The position numbers were made by a program, and so were the translations under genes. This document shows, piece after piece, positions 48,269 through 57,692 of a DNA stretch of 64,000 nucleotides; the stretch's first letter is position 1, and every line of letters begins with the position of its first letter. The DNA comes from Streptomyces sp. NBC_01233 (lineage in GTDB: Bacteria; Actinomycetota; Actinomycetes; Streptomycetales; Streptomycetaceae): assembly GCF_035989305.1 (NCBI RefSeq), contig NZ_CP108514.1:5994501-6058500 (forward strand), given 5' to 3'. The notes under the pieces are model-generated. The model had not been told where the DNA came from, made no database searches, and saw only the letters and a list, made by a program, of their open reading frames with translations.

Positions 48269-49897
48269 ATGGCCAGGGAATTCCAACGCGGCCACAAGGC
48301 CAAGATCAGTGATCTCACGGCGGGCACCGATCTGTACGTAGGCGTCCAGATCGCCGGGCCCGGGCTCACCTTCGACATCAGCTGTTTCGGGCTCGACGCC
48401 AATGAGCAGCTGTCGGACGACCGCTACTTCGTCTTCTTCAACCAGCCGAAGTCGCCGGAAGAGTCCATTCAGCAACTCGGCGCGCAGTCCGGTGACACCG
48501 AATCCTTCCGGGTGACCCTGGATCGCATTCCGGCGTCCATCCACAAGCTCTCCTTCACCGCCACCATCGACGGTGCCGGCCAGATGTCGCAGGTCGGCCC
48601 GGGCTACATCCGGATCGTGGCCGGCGGCGAAGAGGTCGTCCGGTACGCCTTCACCGGCTCAGAGTTCACCACCGAGCGGGCCGTGATGCTCGGCGACTTC
48701 TACCTCAAGGACGTGTGGCGCTTCGCCGCCGTCGGCCAGGGCTTCGACGGCGGGCTCGACGCGCTGCTGAGGAACTTCGGCGGCGAGGTCGCCGAGGAGG
48801 CGCAGCAGCAGGCGCCGGCCGCCGCCACGCCGGGGTTCGCCCCGCCGCAGGGGGCCGCGCCGGCCCCGGCCTTCGGAGCCCCGGCACCCGCCCAGGCCGC
48901 CGCCCCCGCGCCGTCGTTCGGTGCGCCCGCGCCCGCCGCGGCCCCGCAGCCGCAGTACCAGCAGCCCGCCGCCCCGGCCCCGGTGCACGCCGCGCCCACC
49001 ATGGCCGCGCCGCTCGCCCCGCAGGCCCCCGCGCCGTACGGGCAGCCGCAGCAGCCCTCGTACGGCCAGGTCCCCGGGCAGGTCCCGGGCCAGTACCCGG
49101 GCCAGGTCCCGCCGCCCGCCCCGGCTCCCGCGCCGTACGGGCAGCAGCCGGGCTACGGGCAGGTCCCGGGCCAGGTCCCCGGGCAGGTGCCGGGCCAGCA
49201 GCCCGGCTACGCGCCCCAGGCCGCCGCCCCCGTCGCGGCCGGGCTCGCCGCCGCGCTCCAGCCGTACAAGGAAGCCCCCACGGGCACCCGCTGGACCCCG
49301 CAGAACGCGCAGCTCATGCGCGTCGACCTGGCGATGGGCGGCCAGGCCGTCCTCGCCCGCCAGGGCAGCATGGTCCTGTACCAGGGCAAGGTCGACTTCA
49401 GCTACAAGGGCGCGGGCTTCGCCGGCCGCATCGTCGGCAACGCCACCGGCCAGGAGATGCAGCTCATGCGCTGCACCGGCCGCGGCCAGGTCTTCCTCGC
49501 CGAGGACGGCGCCCACCTGCACGCCATCGAGCTCCAGGGCGACGGGATCTGCGTCTCCGCCGAAGCCGTCCTCGCCTTCGACGAGTCGCTCCAGCACGAG
49601 GTCCGCCGCATCGAGGGCAACGGCATCCCGGGCGGCGCCCTGTTCACCATGCAGTTCCAGGGCACGGGCACGGTGATCGTCAAGACGCACGGCGTCCCGG
49701 TGGTCCTGCCCGTCACCCCGACCACCTTCGCGGACAGCAACGCCATCGTCGCGTGGTCCTCCGCCTCGCAGGTGATCCTGTCCAGCCAGGTCCGGCTGCG
49801 CCGCAACGCCTACCCCGGCCACAGCGGGGAGACCGTGAACCTCCAGTTCCGCGGCGCTCCCGGCAACTTCATCGTCGTCCAGCCGTACGAGGTCTGA
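48269..49897 (+). CDS. TerD-AIM24 fusion protein
   Basis: The 542-residue protein joins two stress-associated domains. Residues 1-175 are a TerD domain with the calcium-binding aspartate pattern (GLDANEQLSDDRYFVFFNQ and IDGAGQMSQVGPGYIRI). Residues about 175-335 are a Pro/Ala/Gln linker with repeated VPGQ units. Residues 335-542 are an AIM24/TerB-associated beta-prism domain: RVDLAMGGQAVLARQGSMV and HSGETVNLQFRGAPGNFIVVQ. TerD proteins belong to tellurite/chemical-stress systems; bacterial AIM24 proteins are of unknown biochemistry. It is the first gene of a three-gene operon. Confidence 0.9.
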   Translation: MAREFQRGHKAKISDLTAGTDLYVGVQIAGPGLTFDISCFGLDANEQLSDDRYFVFFNQPKSPEESIQQLGAQSGDTESFRVTLDRIPASIHKLSFTATIDGAGQMSQVGPGYIRIVAGGEEVVRYAFTGSEFTTERAVMLGDFYLKDVWRFAAVGQGFDGGLDALLRNFGGEVAEEAQQQAPAAATPGFAPPQGAAPAPAFGAPAPAQAAAPAPSFGAPAPAAAPQPQYQQPAAPAPVHAAPTMAAPLAPQAPAPYGQPQQPSYGQVPGQVPGQYPGQVPPPAPAPAPYGQQPGYGQVPGQVPGQVPGQQPGYAPQAAAPVAAGLAAALQPYKEAPTGTRWTPQNAQLMRVDLAMGGQAVLARQGSMVLYQGKVDFSYKGAGFAGRIVGNATGQEMQLMRCTGRGQVFLAEDGAHLHAIELQGDGICVSAEAVLAFDESLQHEVRRIEGNGIPGGALFTMQFQGTGTVIVKTHGVPVVLPVTPTTFADSNAIVAWSSASQVILSSQVRLRRNAYPGHSGETVNLQFRGAPGNFIVVQPYEV

Positions 49898-49908
49898 GGG
49901 AGCCCGAC

Positions 49909-50598
49909 ATGAACGCAATGAACCAGCAGCTCGCGGGCTACGCCCCGACCCCTGTCACGGCCCGCATGGAAAACCACGGCCGGGCCATGCTCAAGGTCGC
50001 CATGCAGAGCGGCCAGGACCTCTTCGCCCGCACCGGCTCGATGGTCGCCTACGAGGGCTTCGTGCAGTACGAGCCCAACCCGCCGGCCGTCCGTCAGATG
50101 GCCTCGCAGTGGGTCACCGGCGAGGGCGCACCGCTGATGAAGTGCACCGGCGACGGCCTGCTCTACCTCGCCGACTACGGCGCCGACGTCGTCGTCATCA
50201 ACCTCAACAACGACTCGCTCTCGGTCAACGGCACCAACCTGCTCGCCTTCGACGCGCACCTCCAGTGGGGCGTCGAGCGGGTCAAGGGTCTCGCCAAGTT
50301 CGCCGGCCAGGGTCTGTTCAACGTGCAGATCGCGGGCACCGGCTGGGTCGCCCTGACCTCCCGCGGCACCCCGATCGTGGTCGACTGCGGCCGCGGCGAG
50401 GACGAGACGTACGTCGACCCGGACGCGCTCGTCGCCTGGTCGCCGAATCTCAAGGTCAAGGGCAAGCGCAGCTTCAAGGCCTCGTCGATGATCGGCCGGG
50501 GCAGCGGGGAGGCCTACCAGATGGCCTTCTCCGGCCAGGGCATCGTCGTCGTACAGCCCAGCGAGGACAGCACCGACCGGCTCCGGGTCCGGGGCTGA
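49909..50598 (+). CDS. AIM24 family protein
   Basis: A 229-residue single-domain AIM24 protein beginning 11 bases after the TerD fusion's stop, with AGGGAG upstream. ARTGSMVAYEGFVQYEPN and GEAYQMAFSGQGIVVVQPS match the AIM24 domain of its neighbours, and internal repetition fits the two-fold beta-roll. It probably assembles with the other two AIM24 proteins, as an oligomeric surface or membrane-linked complex; this is inference from co-location. Confidence 0.88.
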   Translation: MNAMNQQLAGYAPTPVTARMENHGRAMLKVAMQSGQDLFARTGSMVAYEGFVQYEPNPPAVRQMASQWVTGEGAPLMKCTGDGLLYLADYGADVVVINLNNDSLSVNGTNLLAFDAHLQWGVERVKGLAKFAGQGLFNVQIAGTGWVALTSRGTPIVVDCGRGEDETYVDPDALVAWSPNLKVKGKRSFKASSMIGRGSGEAYQMAFSGQGIVVVQPSEDSTDRLRVRG

Positions 50599-50615
50599 GG
50601 GGGAGCGGACACATC

Positions 50616-51371
50616 ATGCAGAGCGCACTTTTCGCCCACGCCGAGGCCCAGTCCCAGGACCGGTACGCCATCCAGAACCCGCAGCTCCTGCGGGTCTCGC
50701 TGACCGGCTCCGACGACGTACTCGCCCGCAAGGGCGCGATGGTCGCCTACCAGGGCCTCATCGACTTCGACGGCGAGTACCAGAGCACCAGCCAGCGGGG
50801 CGCCCGCCGCCGCACCGGCGAGGGCCTGGACCTCATGCGCTGCTCCGGGCAGGGCACGGTCTACCTGGCCAACCTGGCCCAGTACGTGCACGTCGTGGAC
50901 GTGGACCAGGAAGGCCTCACGGTCGACAGCAGTTACGTCCTGGCCCTGGACTCCACGCTGCACACCGAGGTCATCGCGGTGGACAGCCAGTACGGAATCT
51001 CTGGTTCCGGCAAGTACCAGCTCAACATCACCGGCCGCGGCAAGGTCGCGCTGATGACCTCCGGGCAGCCGCTGATGATGAACGTCACGCCCGACAAGTA
51101 CGTCAATGTCGACGCGGACGCGATCGTCGCATGGTCGACCTCGCTCCGGGTGCAGATGCAGGCCCAGACGCACTCCAGCGGAGTCTGGCGGCGGCGCGGC
51201 AACACCGGCGAGGGCTGGGAGCTCAGCTTCCTCGGCACCGGCTTCGCGCTGGTGCAGCCCAGCGAGGTGCTGCCGCCGCAGAACGCCCAGCTCGGCCAGG
51301 GCGTCGCGGCGCAGTTCGGCATGGGCCAGCACGGCTCCCACGCCCAGAACCAGAACAACGCCTGGAACTGA
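50616..51371 (+). CDS. AIM24 family protein
   Basis: The third AIM24 domain of the operon, 251 residues, starts 17 bases after the second gene with GGGGGAGC upstream. ARKGAMVAYQGLIDFDGEY corresponds to the glycine-methionine motif in the other two, and ELSFLGTGFALVQPSEV closes the domain. The C-terminal 30 residues are Gln/Asn/Gly-rich. It is followed by an operon terminator. Confidence 0.88.
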   Translation: MQSALFAHAEAQSQDRYAIQNPQLLRVSLTGSDDVLARKGAMVAYQGLIDFDGEYQSTSQRGARRRTGEGLDLMRCSGQGTVYLANLAQYVHVVDVDQEGLTVDSSYVLALDSTLHTEVIAVDSQYGISGSGKYQLNITGRGKVALMTSGQPLMMNVTPDKYVNVDADAIVAWSTSLRVQMQAQTHSSGVWRRRGNTGEGWELSFLGTGFALVQPSEVLPPQNAQLGQGVAAQFGMGQHGSHAQNQNNAWN

Positions 51372-51385
51372 TCCCGGACAGGCGA

Positions 51386-51415
51386 AAGGGGCGGCCCCGC
51401 GAGGGACCGCCCCTT
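51386..51415. terminator. terminator between AIM24 operon and NUDIX gene
   Basis: AAGGGGCGG (51386-51394) pairs with CCGCCCCTT (51407-51415) across a 12-base loop, between convergent genes. Confidence 0.7.
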
Positions 51416-51429
51416 CGTCGTGCCCGGGC

Positions 51430-51960
51430 TCAGCCCCCGAGCCGCGCCAAGGTCGCCTCCAGCAGCCGTACCACCGAGGTGTCGGCCACCGCCGCCACCT
51501 CCTCGTACGGGAACCAGCGCAGGTCCAGCGACTCCTCGCTGATCTCCGCCACCGCGCCGGCCGGAGCCAGCGCCGCGTACTGCACGTCCAGGTGCCAGTG
51601 GCACGGCGCCGGGATCGGATGCCGGTCCAGGCGGACCGGGCCGCCGGGCAGCAGGCTCAGCCCGGACGCGATGCCCGACTCCTCGCGGGCCTCGCGCAGC
51701 GCCGCCGCCTCGAGCGTGTCGTCGCCGGGCTCGCAGTGGCCGCCCATCTGCAGCCACACGCCCAGCTTCTTGTGCAGGGTCAGCAGTACGCGCTCCCCGA
51801 CCGGGTCGATCACCAGCGCGCTGCCGGTGATGTGCCCGGCCGTGCACGGCTTGTACATCCCGTCCGGATGGGCGGCCAGGTGCTCCAGATAGACGTCACG
51901 CAGCTCGGGCTGGCCCTCGTAGCCCTTCAGGACGAGGACCGCGTCGTCGTACAGGCTCAC
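51430..51960 (-). CDS. NUDIX hydrolase
   Basis: A 176-residue NUDIX pyrophosphohydrolase. The NUDIX box runs from GGHCEPGDDTLEAA to LREAREESGI (about residues 73-96). The flanking HWHLDVQYAALAP and SLDLRWFPYEEV segments are common in this subgroup. Its GTG overlaps the metalloprotease stop (GTGA), so it is translated with it. Substrate unknown. Confidence 0.9.
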   Translation of the reverse strand: MSLYDDAVLVLKGYEGQPELRDVYLEHLAAHPDGMYKPCTAGHITGSALVIDPVGERVLLTLHKKLGVWLQMGGHCEPGDDTLEAAALREAREESGIASGLSLLPGGPVRLDRHPIPAPCHWHLDVQYAALAPAGAVAEISEESLDLRWFPYEEVAAVADTSVVRLLEATLARLGG

Positions 51961-53381
51961 TTCTTCTCGTCACCGTCCTCGTCGCGCCGGTCACGCTGGT
52001 CGCGCTGCTCGGCGGCCTCGCCGAGCATCTTGTCGATCTCGGAGAAGTCCAGCTGCTCCCGGTGCACGAAGCCGTCCGGGTCGTCCAGGTCGGAGGCCGT
52101 CGGCAGCATGTCCGGGTGCTCCCACAGCCCGTCGCGGCCGTCCACACCCCGCGCGTCCGTAAGGGAGGCCCACAGCCGGGAGGCGTCGCGCAGCCGGCGC
52201 GGACGCAGCTCCAGGCCGATCAGCGTCGCGAAGGTCTGCTCCGCCGGGCCGCCCGAGGCGCGCCGCCGGCGCATGGTCTCGCGCATCGCGTCCGCCGAGG
52301 TCAGCCGCGGCTTGGCGGCCTCGTGCACCACCGCGTCGACCCAGCCCTCGACCAGCGCGAGCGCCGTCTCCAAGCGGGCCAGGGCGGCCTTCTGCTCCGG
52401 GGTGTCCTGCGGCTGGAACATGCCGCCCTGCAGCGCTTCCTGCAGCTGCTCCGGGTTCGAGGGGTCCAGCTGGCCGACCACGTCCTCCAGCTTCGAGGTG
52501 TCGACCTTGATGCCGCGGGCGTAGCCCTCGACCGTGCCGAACAGGTGCGAGCGCAGCCACGGCACGTGCGCGAAGAGCCGGGCGTGCGCCGCCTCGCGCA
52601 GGGCCAGGTACAGCCGCACCTCGTCCGAGGGGACGCTCAGGTCCTTGCCGAAGGCCTCGATGTTCAGCGGCAGCAGCGCGGCCTTGCCGGCCGGGCCCAG
52701 CGGCAGGCCGATGTCGGTCGAGCCGACGACCTCGCCCGCGAGCGTGCCCACGGCCTGGCCGATCTGCTGGCCGAACATGGCCCCGCCCATGGAGCGCATC
52801 ATCCCGAGCAGCGGGCCCGCCATGGCCTGCATCTCCTCGGGCAGGACGCTGCCCATGGCCGCGCCGACGCGCTCGGCGACCGGGTCCACGAGGTCCTTCC
52901 ACACCGGAAGGGTCGCCTCGACCCACTCGGCGCGGCTCCACGCCACGGAGGTGGTGGCGCCCGAGGGCAGCGAGGTCACGCCGTCCAGCCAGTGGTCGGC
53001 GAGGCGCACGGCCTCCTCGACGGCCGACTTCTCGGCGATGCCGACGCTCGTGTCCTTCACGCCGTCCGTCGTGCCCTGCGCGACGGTCTGGCGCGCGATG
53101 TCCTTGGCCATGTCCCAGTTCACGGGACCGCCCTCGTAACTCAGCATCTGGCCGAGCTGCTGGAAGGCCGCACCGAGGTCGTTCGGGTTCATCGAACCGA
53201 ACATCGCGGCGAACGGATTGTCCGCGCCACCGGGGCCGCCGGCGCCGCCCGGCAGGCCCATGCCCGGGAACCCGAACGGATTCGGGCCGCCCTGACCGCC
53301 CTGACTGCCCTTCTTCTTGCCCTCGTCGCCGTTCTCCGGCTCCTCCGGCGGAAGGCCGAATCCGAATGGGGTGTCGCTCAC
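51957..53381 (-). CDS. zinc-dependent metalloprotease, DUF2342 family
   Basis: A 474-residue actinobacterial protein of DUF2342. Residues 1-75 are Gly/Pro-rich (FGFPGMGLPGGAGGPGG). The main helical domain contains AAMFGSMNPNDLGAAFQQLG, and the family core is LALREAAHARLFAHVPWL (about residues 220-237) with a conserved Glu-x2-His pair. LQGGMFQPQDTPEQ is also conserved. The canonical HExxH is not seen, so protease activity is a family annotation only. GTG 53381 has GAGGAAA upstream. The C-terminus is charged and runs into the NUDIX gene. Confidence 0.85.
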   Translation of the reverse strand: MSDTPFGFGLPPEEPENGDEGKKKGSQGGQGGPNPFGFPGMGLPGGAGGPGGADNPFAAMFGSMNPNDLGAAFQQLGQMLSYEGGPVNWDMAKDIARQTVAQGTTDGVKDTSVGIAEKSAVEEAVRLADHWLDGVTSLPSGATTSVAWSRAEWVEATLPVWKDLVDPVAERVGAAMGSVLPEEMQAMAGPLLGMMRSMGGAMFGQQIGQAVGTLAGEVVGSTDIGLPLGPAGKAALLPLNIEAFGKDLSVPSDEVRLYLALREAAHARLFAHVPWLRSHLFGTVEGYARGIKVDTSKLEDVVGQLDPSNPEQLQEALQGGMFQPQDTPEQKAALARLETALALVEGWVDAVVHEAAKPRLTSADAMRETMRRRRASGGPAEQTFATLIGLELRPRRLRDASRLWASLTDARGVDGRDGLWEHPDMLPTASDLDDPDGFVHREQLDFSEIDKMLGEAAEQRDQRDRRDEDGDEKK

Positions 53382-53571
53382 GGGTTTCCTCGGCTCGTAG
53401 GGCCGCCGGCGGGTGCCGACGGGCAATGGTCCGACAACCACCCAGCGTAGACACCTGGCCCGCATACGGGCTCGGTGCTCCGCCGACTCCTGGGCTGCGG
53501 CAGGATGGACATCACCTGGTGGGCACGCGTCACGGCGCGTCCCTACTGAAGACAACCGCTGGAGACGCCCG

Positions 53572-54729
53572 GTGAGTTCCCCAGATCCGCAGTTTCGCGC
53601 GATGAACGACGACGAAGACCGCCCTGACCACGGCGACAGCGCCCAGGGCGTTCGCCAGCCGCGAAACCCGGCCGTGCGAGGTCCCGTGATCGCCGTGACC
53701 GGCGCCGCGTCGGGGGTCGGCGCGGCCCTCGTGAGCCGGCTGGCCGCCTCCGACGAGGTCAAGCAGGTCGTCGCCATCGACGAGCGGCGGGGCGACTGCG
53801 CGGCCGCGCAGTGGCACATCCTGGACGTACGGGACCCCGCGATCGCCGAGAAGCTGCGCGGCGCGGACGTCGTCGTCCACCTCGCCCTCGACCTCGACCT
53901 GGAGACGGACCCCGCGGCCCGTACGGCGTACAACGTGCGCGGGACCCAGACCGTCCTCACCGCGGCCGCCGCGGCCGGCGTGCACCGGGTCGTGCTCTGC
54001 ACCTCGGCGATGGTCTACGGGGCCCTGCCGGACAACGACATCCCGCTGTCGGAGGACTCCGAGCTGCGGGCGACCGCGGAGGCCACCGGCGTCGGCGACC
54101 TGCTGGAGATCGAGCGCCTCGGCCGCCGGGCCCCCCGCGCGCACCCGGGCCTGAACGTCACCGTGATCCGCCCGGCGGTCCTGGTCGGCGGCACCGACAC
54201 CGCCCTGACGCGCTACTTCGAGTCCCCACGGCTGCTCGTGGTGGCGGGATCCCGCCCGAAGTGGCAGTTCTGCCACGTGGAGGACCTGGTCAGCGCCCTG
54301 GAGTACGCGGCCCTGGAAAAGGTCGAGGGCGAGCTGGCCGTGGGCTGCGAGGGGTGGCTGGAGCAGGAGGAGGTCGAGGAGCTGAGCGGCATCCGGCGCA
54401 TGGAGCTCCCCTCGGCGGTCGCGCTGGGTGCGGCGGCCCGGCTGCACCGGATCGGCCTCACCCCGTCCCCGGCCGGGGACCTCGCGTACACGATGCACCC
54501 CTGGGTGGTCAGCGTCAGCGGGCTGCACGCGGCGGGGTGGCGGCCGCGCTGGACCAACGAGGAGGTGCTCGCCGAGCTCCTCCAGGAGGTCTCGGGGCGC
54601 CACACGGTCGCGGGCCGACGGCTGGGCCGCAGGGACGCCGCCACGGCCGCCGGTGCGGCGGGCGCGACGGTGGCCCTGCTGGGCGCGGCCGCGGCGGTCC
54701 GCCTGGCGCGCAAGCGGCGCGGGATCTGA
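53572..54729 (+). CDS. SDR family NAD(P)-dependent oxidoreductase/epimerase
   Basis: A 385-residue extended SDR. A disordered N-terminal 40 residues precede the Rossmann motif VTGAASGVGAALVSRL. VHLALDLDLETD and MVYGALPDNDIPL replace the usual active-site region; the YxxxK pair is not obvious, so catalysis may be altered or lost. One C-terminal hydrophobic helix (about residues 355-375, ATAAGAAGATVALLGAAAAV) followed by RLARKRRGI suggests a membrane anchor. GTG 53572 has GGAG seven bases upstream. Function unknown. Confidence 0.82.
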   Translation: MSSPDPQFRAMNDDEDRPDHGDSAQGVRQPRNPAVRGPVIAVTGAASGVGAALVSRLAASDEVKQVVAIDERRGDCAAAQWHILDVRDPAIAEKLRGADVVVHLALDLDLETDPAARTAYNVRGTQTVLTAAAAAGVHRVVLCTSAMVYGALPDNDIPLSEDSELRATAEATGVGDLLEIERLGRRAPRAHPGLNVTVIRPAVLVGGTDTALTRYFESPRLLVVAGSRPKWQFCHVEDLVSALEYAALEKVEGELAVGCEGWLEQEEVEELSGIRRMELPSAVALGAAARLHRIGLTPSPAGDLAYTMHPWVVSVSGLHAAGWRPRWTNEEVLAELLQEVSGRHTVAGRRLGRRDAATAAGAAGATVALLGAAAAVRLARKRRGI

Positions 54730-54785
54730 CCCTGCGGGTCGGGCCGCCTGCCCGACCCGCAGGGGGCGCTGCGCTGCCCTCGGAC

Positions 54786-54849
54786 CCCGGCGCCTCAAAG
54801 ACCGGGGCGCCGCCCCGGACCCCGCGCCTCGAACGCCGGCGGGGCTGGA
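54786..54849. repeat. dispersed GC-rich intergenic repeat
   Basis: Two imperfect copies in tandem: CCCCGGCGCCTCAAAGACCG (from about 54786) and CCCGCGCCTCGAACGCCGGC (from 54821), the latter followed by GGGGCTGGA. The second copy differs only at a few positions from those at 20743 and 62819. Confidence 0.8.
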
Positions 54850-54977
54850 TTGTGCCGGCGGGGCTGTATTCGGCGGGCCTGGTTTCGCGGGGAATCGTAG
54901 GAGGCTCCCAAGGGGTCGGGTCCGGCACGGGCGAAACTGCTATTTCGCCTCGTCAGCCACTAGGGCACGATGAAGGC

Positions 54978-55439
<462 letters not shown>

Positions 55440-55594
55440 GCGCCTGCTGAACCCCGGTCGTGGAGCGGCCCCCGCAAGGGGGTAGCCTCGCACCCGTTCG
55501 GCCGCGCAACACGCCCTCGATTTGCGTAACCCCCCCACGGGCACGAGCGTTGAAGCCACCAACGAAACGTAGTTCGGGGTAGGGAGGCACGCCC

Positions 55595-55792
55595 ATGGCG
55601 TCTTTGGCGTGGTTGCTGATTCCGCTGTTCGCCGCGATAGGTGCGGCGATATGGGGCAGCTGGGCGGCACGCGACCGCACGCAAGGTGACATATCCGAGC
55701 TCGCCGGCTACGCGCGGTTCCGCGAGGCCATGGGCAACGCCGATCAGGTCAGGGCGAAGGCAGAGGCCCATTCCGGTTCCGACGCCGTCTGA
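55595..55792 (+). CDS. small single-pass membrane protein (65 aa)
   Basis: One N-terminal hydrophobic helix (residues 3-24, LAWLLIPLFAAIGAAIWGSW) is followed by a charged cytoplasmic tail. A good GGGAGG ribosome site precedes the ATG. It is transcribed between moaE and the PDZ protease, in the same direction. Conserved in streptomycetes, function unknown. Confidence 0.72.
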   Translation: MASLAWLLIPLFAAIGAAIWGSWAARDRTQGDISELAGYARFREAMGNADQVRAKAEAHSGSDAV

Positions 55793-55878
55793 CGGGGCTC
55801 CGCTGAGAATCCCCTGAGAGTTTCGCGTACGGACCCCGTACGGACCGGCCCCGAGGGCCGCCCGCCGGGGCCGTCCCG

Positions 55879-55884
55879 TACTGT
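55879..55884 (+). promoter_or_regulatory. -10 box for leaderless PDZ-protease gene
   Basis: TACTGT ends seven bases before ATG 55892; no ribosome site is present. Confidence 0.45.
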
Positions 55885-55891
55885 CGGATCC

Positions 55892-56983
55892 ATGCCACGC
55901 CGCACTGCGACGATGCTCGCTTCCACCCTCGTGCTGTTCGCGCTGCTCTGCGCAGGGGTGTTCATCAAGGTCCCGTATTCCGAGATGAGCCCCGGCCCGA
56001 CCGTGAACACGCTCGGCGACTCGCACGGTGCGCCCGTACTCAACATCTCGGGGCGCAAGACCTACCCGACCAGCGGTCACCTCAACATGACGACGGTCCG
56101 CGTCACCGGCGCGGACTACAACATGAACCTGGTGGAAGCGGTGTACGGGTGGATGTCCGGCGACAACATCGTCGTGCCGCACGAGAACCTCTACCCGGAC
56201 GGCAAGACGGACGCGGAATCCACTCAGGAGAACGCCGAGGAGTTCAGCCAGTCCCAGCAGAGCGCCAAGGTGGCGGCCCTGAAGGAGCTCGGCGTTCCGG
56301 TCACCGCCCGTGTGATCGTCGCCTCCGTCGTCAAGGGCAGCCCCTCCGAGGGCAAGCTGCACGCCGGTGACGTGATCAAGGCGGTGGACGGCACCCCCGT
56401 CACCGCTCCCGAGGACGTGGCCAAGCTCGTCACCAAGCACAAGCCCGGCGAGCCGGTCGAGTTCACCATCGTGCCCGCCGCGGAGGCGGCCGAGGTGGCG
56501 AAGGCGAACCACGAGCCCGCCGGTTCCTCGAAGGTGACGATCAACGCGGGCAAGGCGGAGGGCGACGGTCACGCCGTCGTCGGCATCCGGGCCGGATCCG
56601 ACCACACCTTCCCGTTCACGATCGACATCAAGCTCGCGGACGTCGGCGGCCCCAGCGCCGGCCTGATGTTCGCCCTCGGCATCGTCGACAAGCTGACCCC
56701 CGAGGACCTGACCGGCGGCAAGTTCGTCGCGGGCACCGGCACCATCGACGACGCGGGCAAGGTCGGCCCGATCGGCGGCATCCAGATGAAGACCATCGGC
56801 GCCCGCCAGGCCGGCGCCGAGTACTTCCTGACGCCCGCCGAGAACTGCGCCTCCGCGGCCACGAACGTGCCCGACGGCCTGACCCTGGTGAAGGTCTCCA
56901 CGATCGACGACGCCACCAAGGCACTGGAGAAGATCAGCAAGGGGGACACGGCCGGGCTGACGCAGTGCAGCGTCAAGCCCTGA
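55892..56983 (+). CDS. membrane-anchored PDZ / Lon-like (S16) serine protease, YlbL type
   Basis: A 363-residue extracytoplasmic protease. One N-terminal membrane anchor (residues 8-25). A PDZ domain at about 130-205 (VVKGSPSEGKLHAGDVIKAV) and a Lon-type proteolytic domain at 235-350. The catalytic Ser is in GGPSAGLMFAL and the catalytic Lys in GGIQMKTIGA, a complete Ser-Lys dyad. Family members cleave membrane or envelope proteins. The leaderless promoter suggests constitutive expression. Confidence 0.9.
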   Translation: MPRRTATMLASTLVLFALLCAGVFIKVPYSEMSPGPTVNTLGDSHGAPVLNISGRKTYPTSGHLNMTTVRVTGADYNMNLVEAVYGWMSGDNIVVPHENLYPDGKTDAESTQENAEEFSQSQQSAKVAALKELGVPVTARVIVASVVKGSPSEGKLHAGDVIKAVDGTPVTAPEDVAKLVTKHKPGEPVEFTIVPAAEAAEVAKANHEPAGSSKVTINAGKAEGDGHAVVGIRAGSDHTFPFTIDIKLADVGGPSAGLMFALGIVDKLTPEDLTGGKFVAGTGTIDDAGKVGPIGGIQMKTIGARQAGAEYFLTPAENCASAATNVPDGLTLVKVSTIDDATKALEKISKGDTAGLTQCSVKP

Positions 56984-57003
56984 CCGGTCCTCCCCCTGCG
57001 GTC

Positions 57004-57573
57004 CTACGAGAAGGTCGCGGCCAGGGCCTCCGCCAGCCCGGGCACCAGGCCCCCGCCGGTGAGGACATCGGTCGAGGAGTCCTTCTCGCGCAGGCGTACG
57101 GCCGACTCGCGCGAGCCGTCGCGCAGCACGGCCACGGTGAGGCGGACCTCCTGCCGCTCCGGGTGACCGGCGACCCACGTCGCCAGCTGCTTGTCGCTCA
57201 GCCCCTCCGGTACGGAGGCCTCCGCGGACGGCGGCAGCATCAGCCGCTCCACCGTCAGCGCGCAGCCGACGACGGCGTCGGGCCAGGCGATGGTGCCCAG
57301 GAACTTGTCGAGGGGGGTTCCGGCCGGGACCTCGTCCTGCTCGATCGGGGTGAGGGAGGCCTTGCCGGCGTCGTCCTGGTCGAGGCCGAGCTGGCTCGCG
57401 AGCCGGGGCTCCTGCTTCTTCAGCCGGGCGGTGTCGACCAGCGCGAACAGCCGCGCGGGCTTGTCCCAGCCGAGGCCGGCCGCGTACTCGTCGATCTCGA
57501 GACAGGCGCGGGTGAGCGGGCCGGCCGCCATGGGGGTGCCGGTGGAAGGCGAAACGTTGGACATGGACAACAT
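57004..57573 (-). CDS. PPA1309 family protein
   Basis: A 189-residue actinobacterial protein. [21 protein letters not shown] near the N-terminus and [20 protein letters not shown] in the middle are family marks. It is cytoplasmic without catalytic motifs. AGGAGG precedes ATG 57573 by four bases; the ATG at 57564, nine bases on, is also possible and would give MSNVSPST. It is divergent from the UPF0182 gene. Function unknown. Confidence 0.85.
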   Translation of the reverse strand: MLSMSNVSPSTGTPMAAGPLTRACLEIDEYAAGLGWDKPARLFALVDTARLKKQEPRLASQLGLDQDDAGKASLTPIEQDEVPAGTPLDKFLGTIAWPDAVVGCALTVERLMLPPSAEASVPEGLSDKQLATWVAGHPERQEVRLTVAVLRDGSRESAVRLREKDSSTDVLTGGGLVPGLAEALAATFS

Positions 57574-57692
57574 CCTGCCTCCTTTCCGCCCCATACCGGG
57601 AACTGACCGGAGCCTCAGTAAGTTGCATGAATGGGCTCTACGATCGGGGGTCCCGTTCAATACCAGACTCAGCGACTTTCGAGGTGGCCACC

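Noticed and set aside
49060..49220. Repeated VPGQ-coding units considered as a CRISPR-like or minisatellite array
   Set aside because: Units are short, in frame, variable and translated as the TerD-AIM24 linker; there are no spacers or repeats of CRISPR length.
53572..54729. Classical SDR with standard catalytic YxxxK
   Set aside because: The Rossmann motif is clear but I could not find a well-placed Tyr-Lys pair, so I did not assign an enzymatic reaction.
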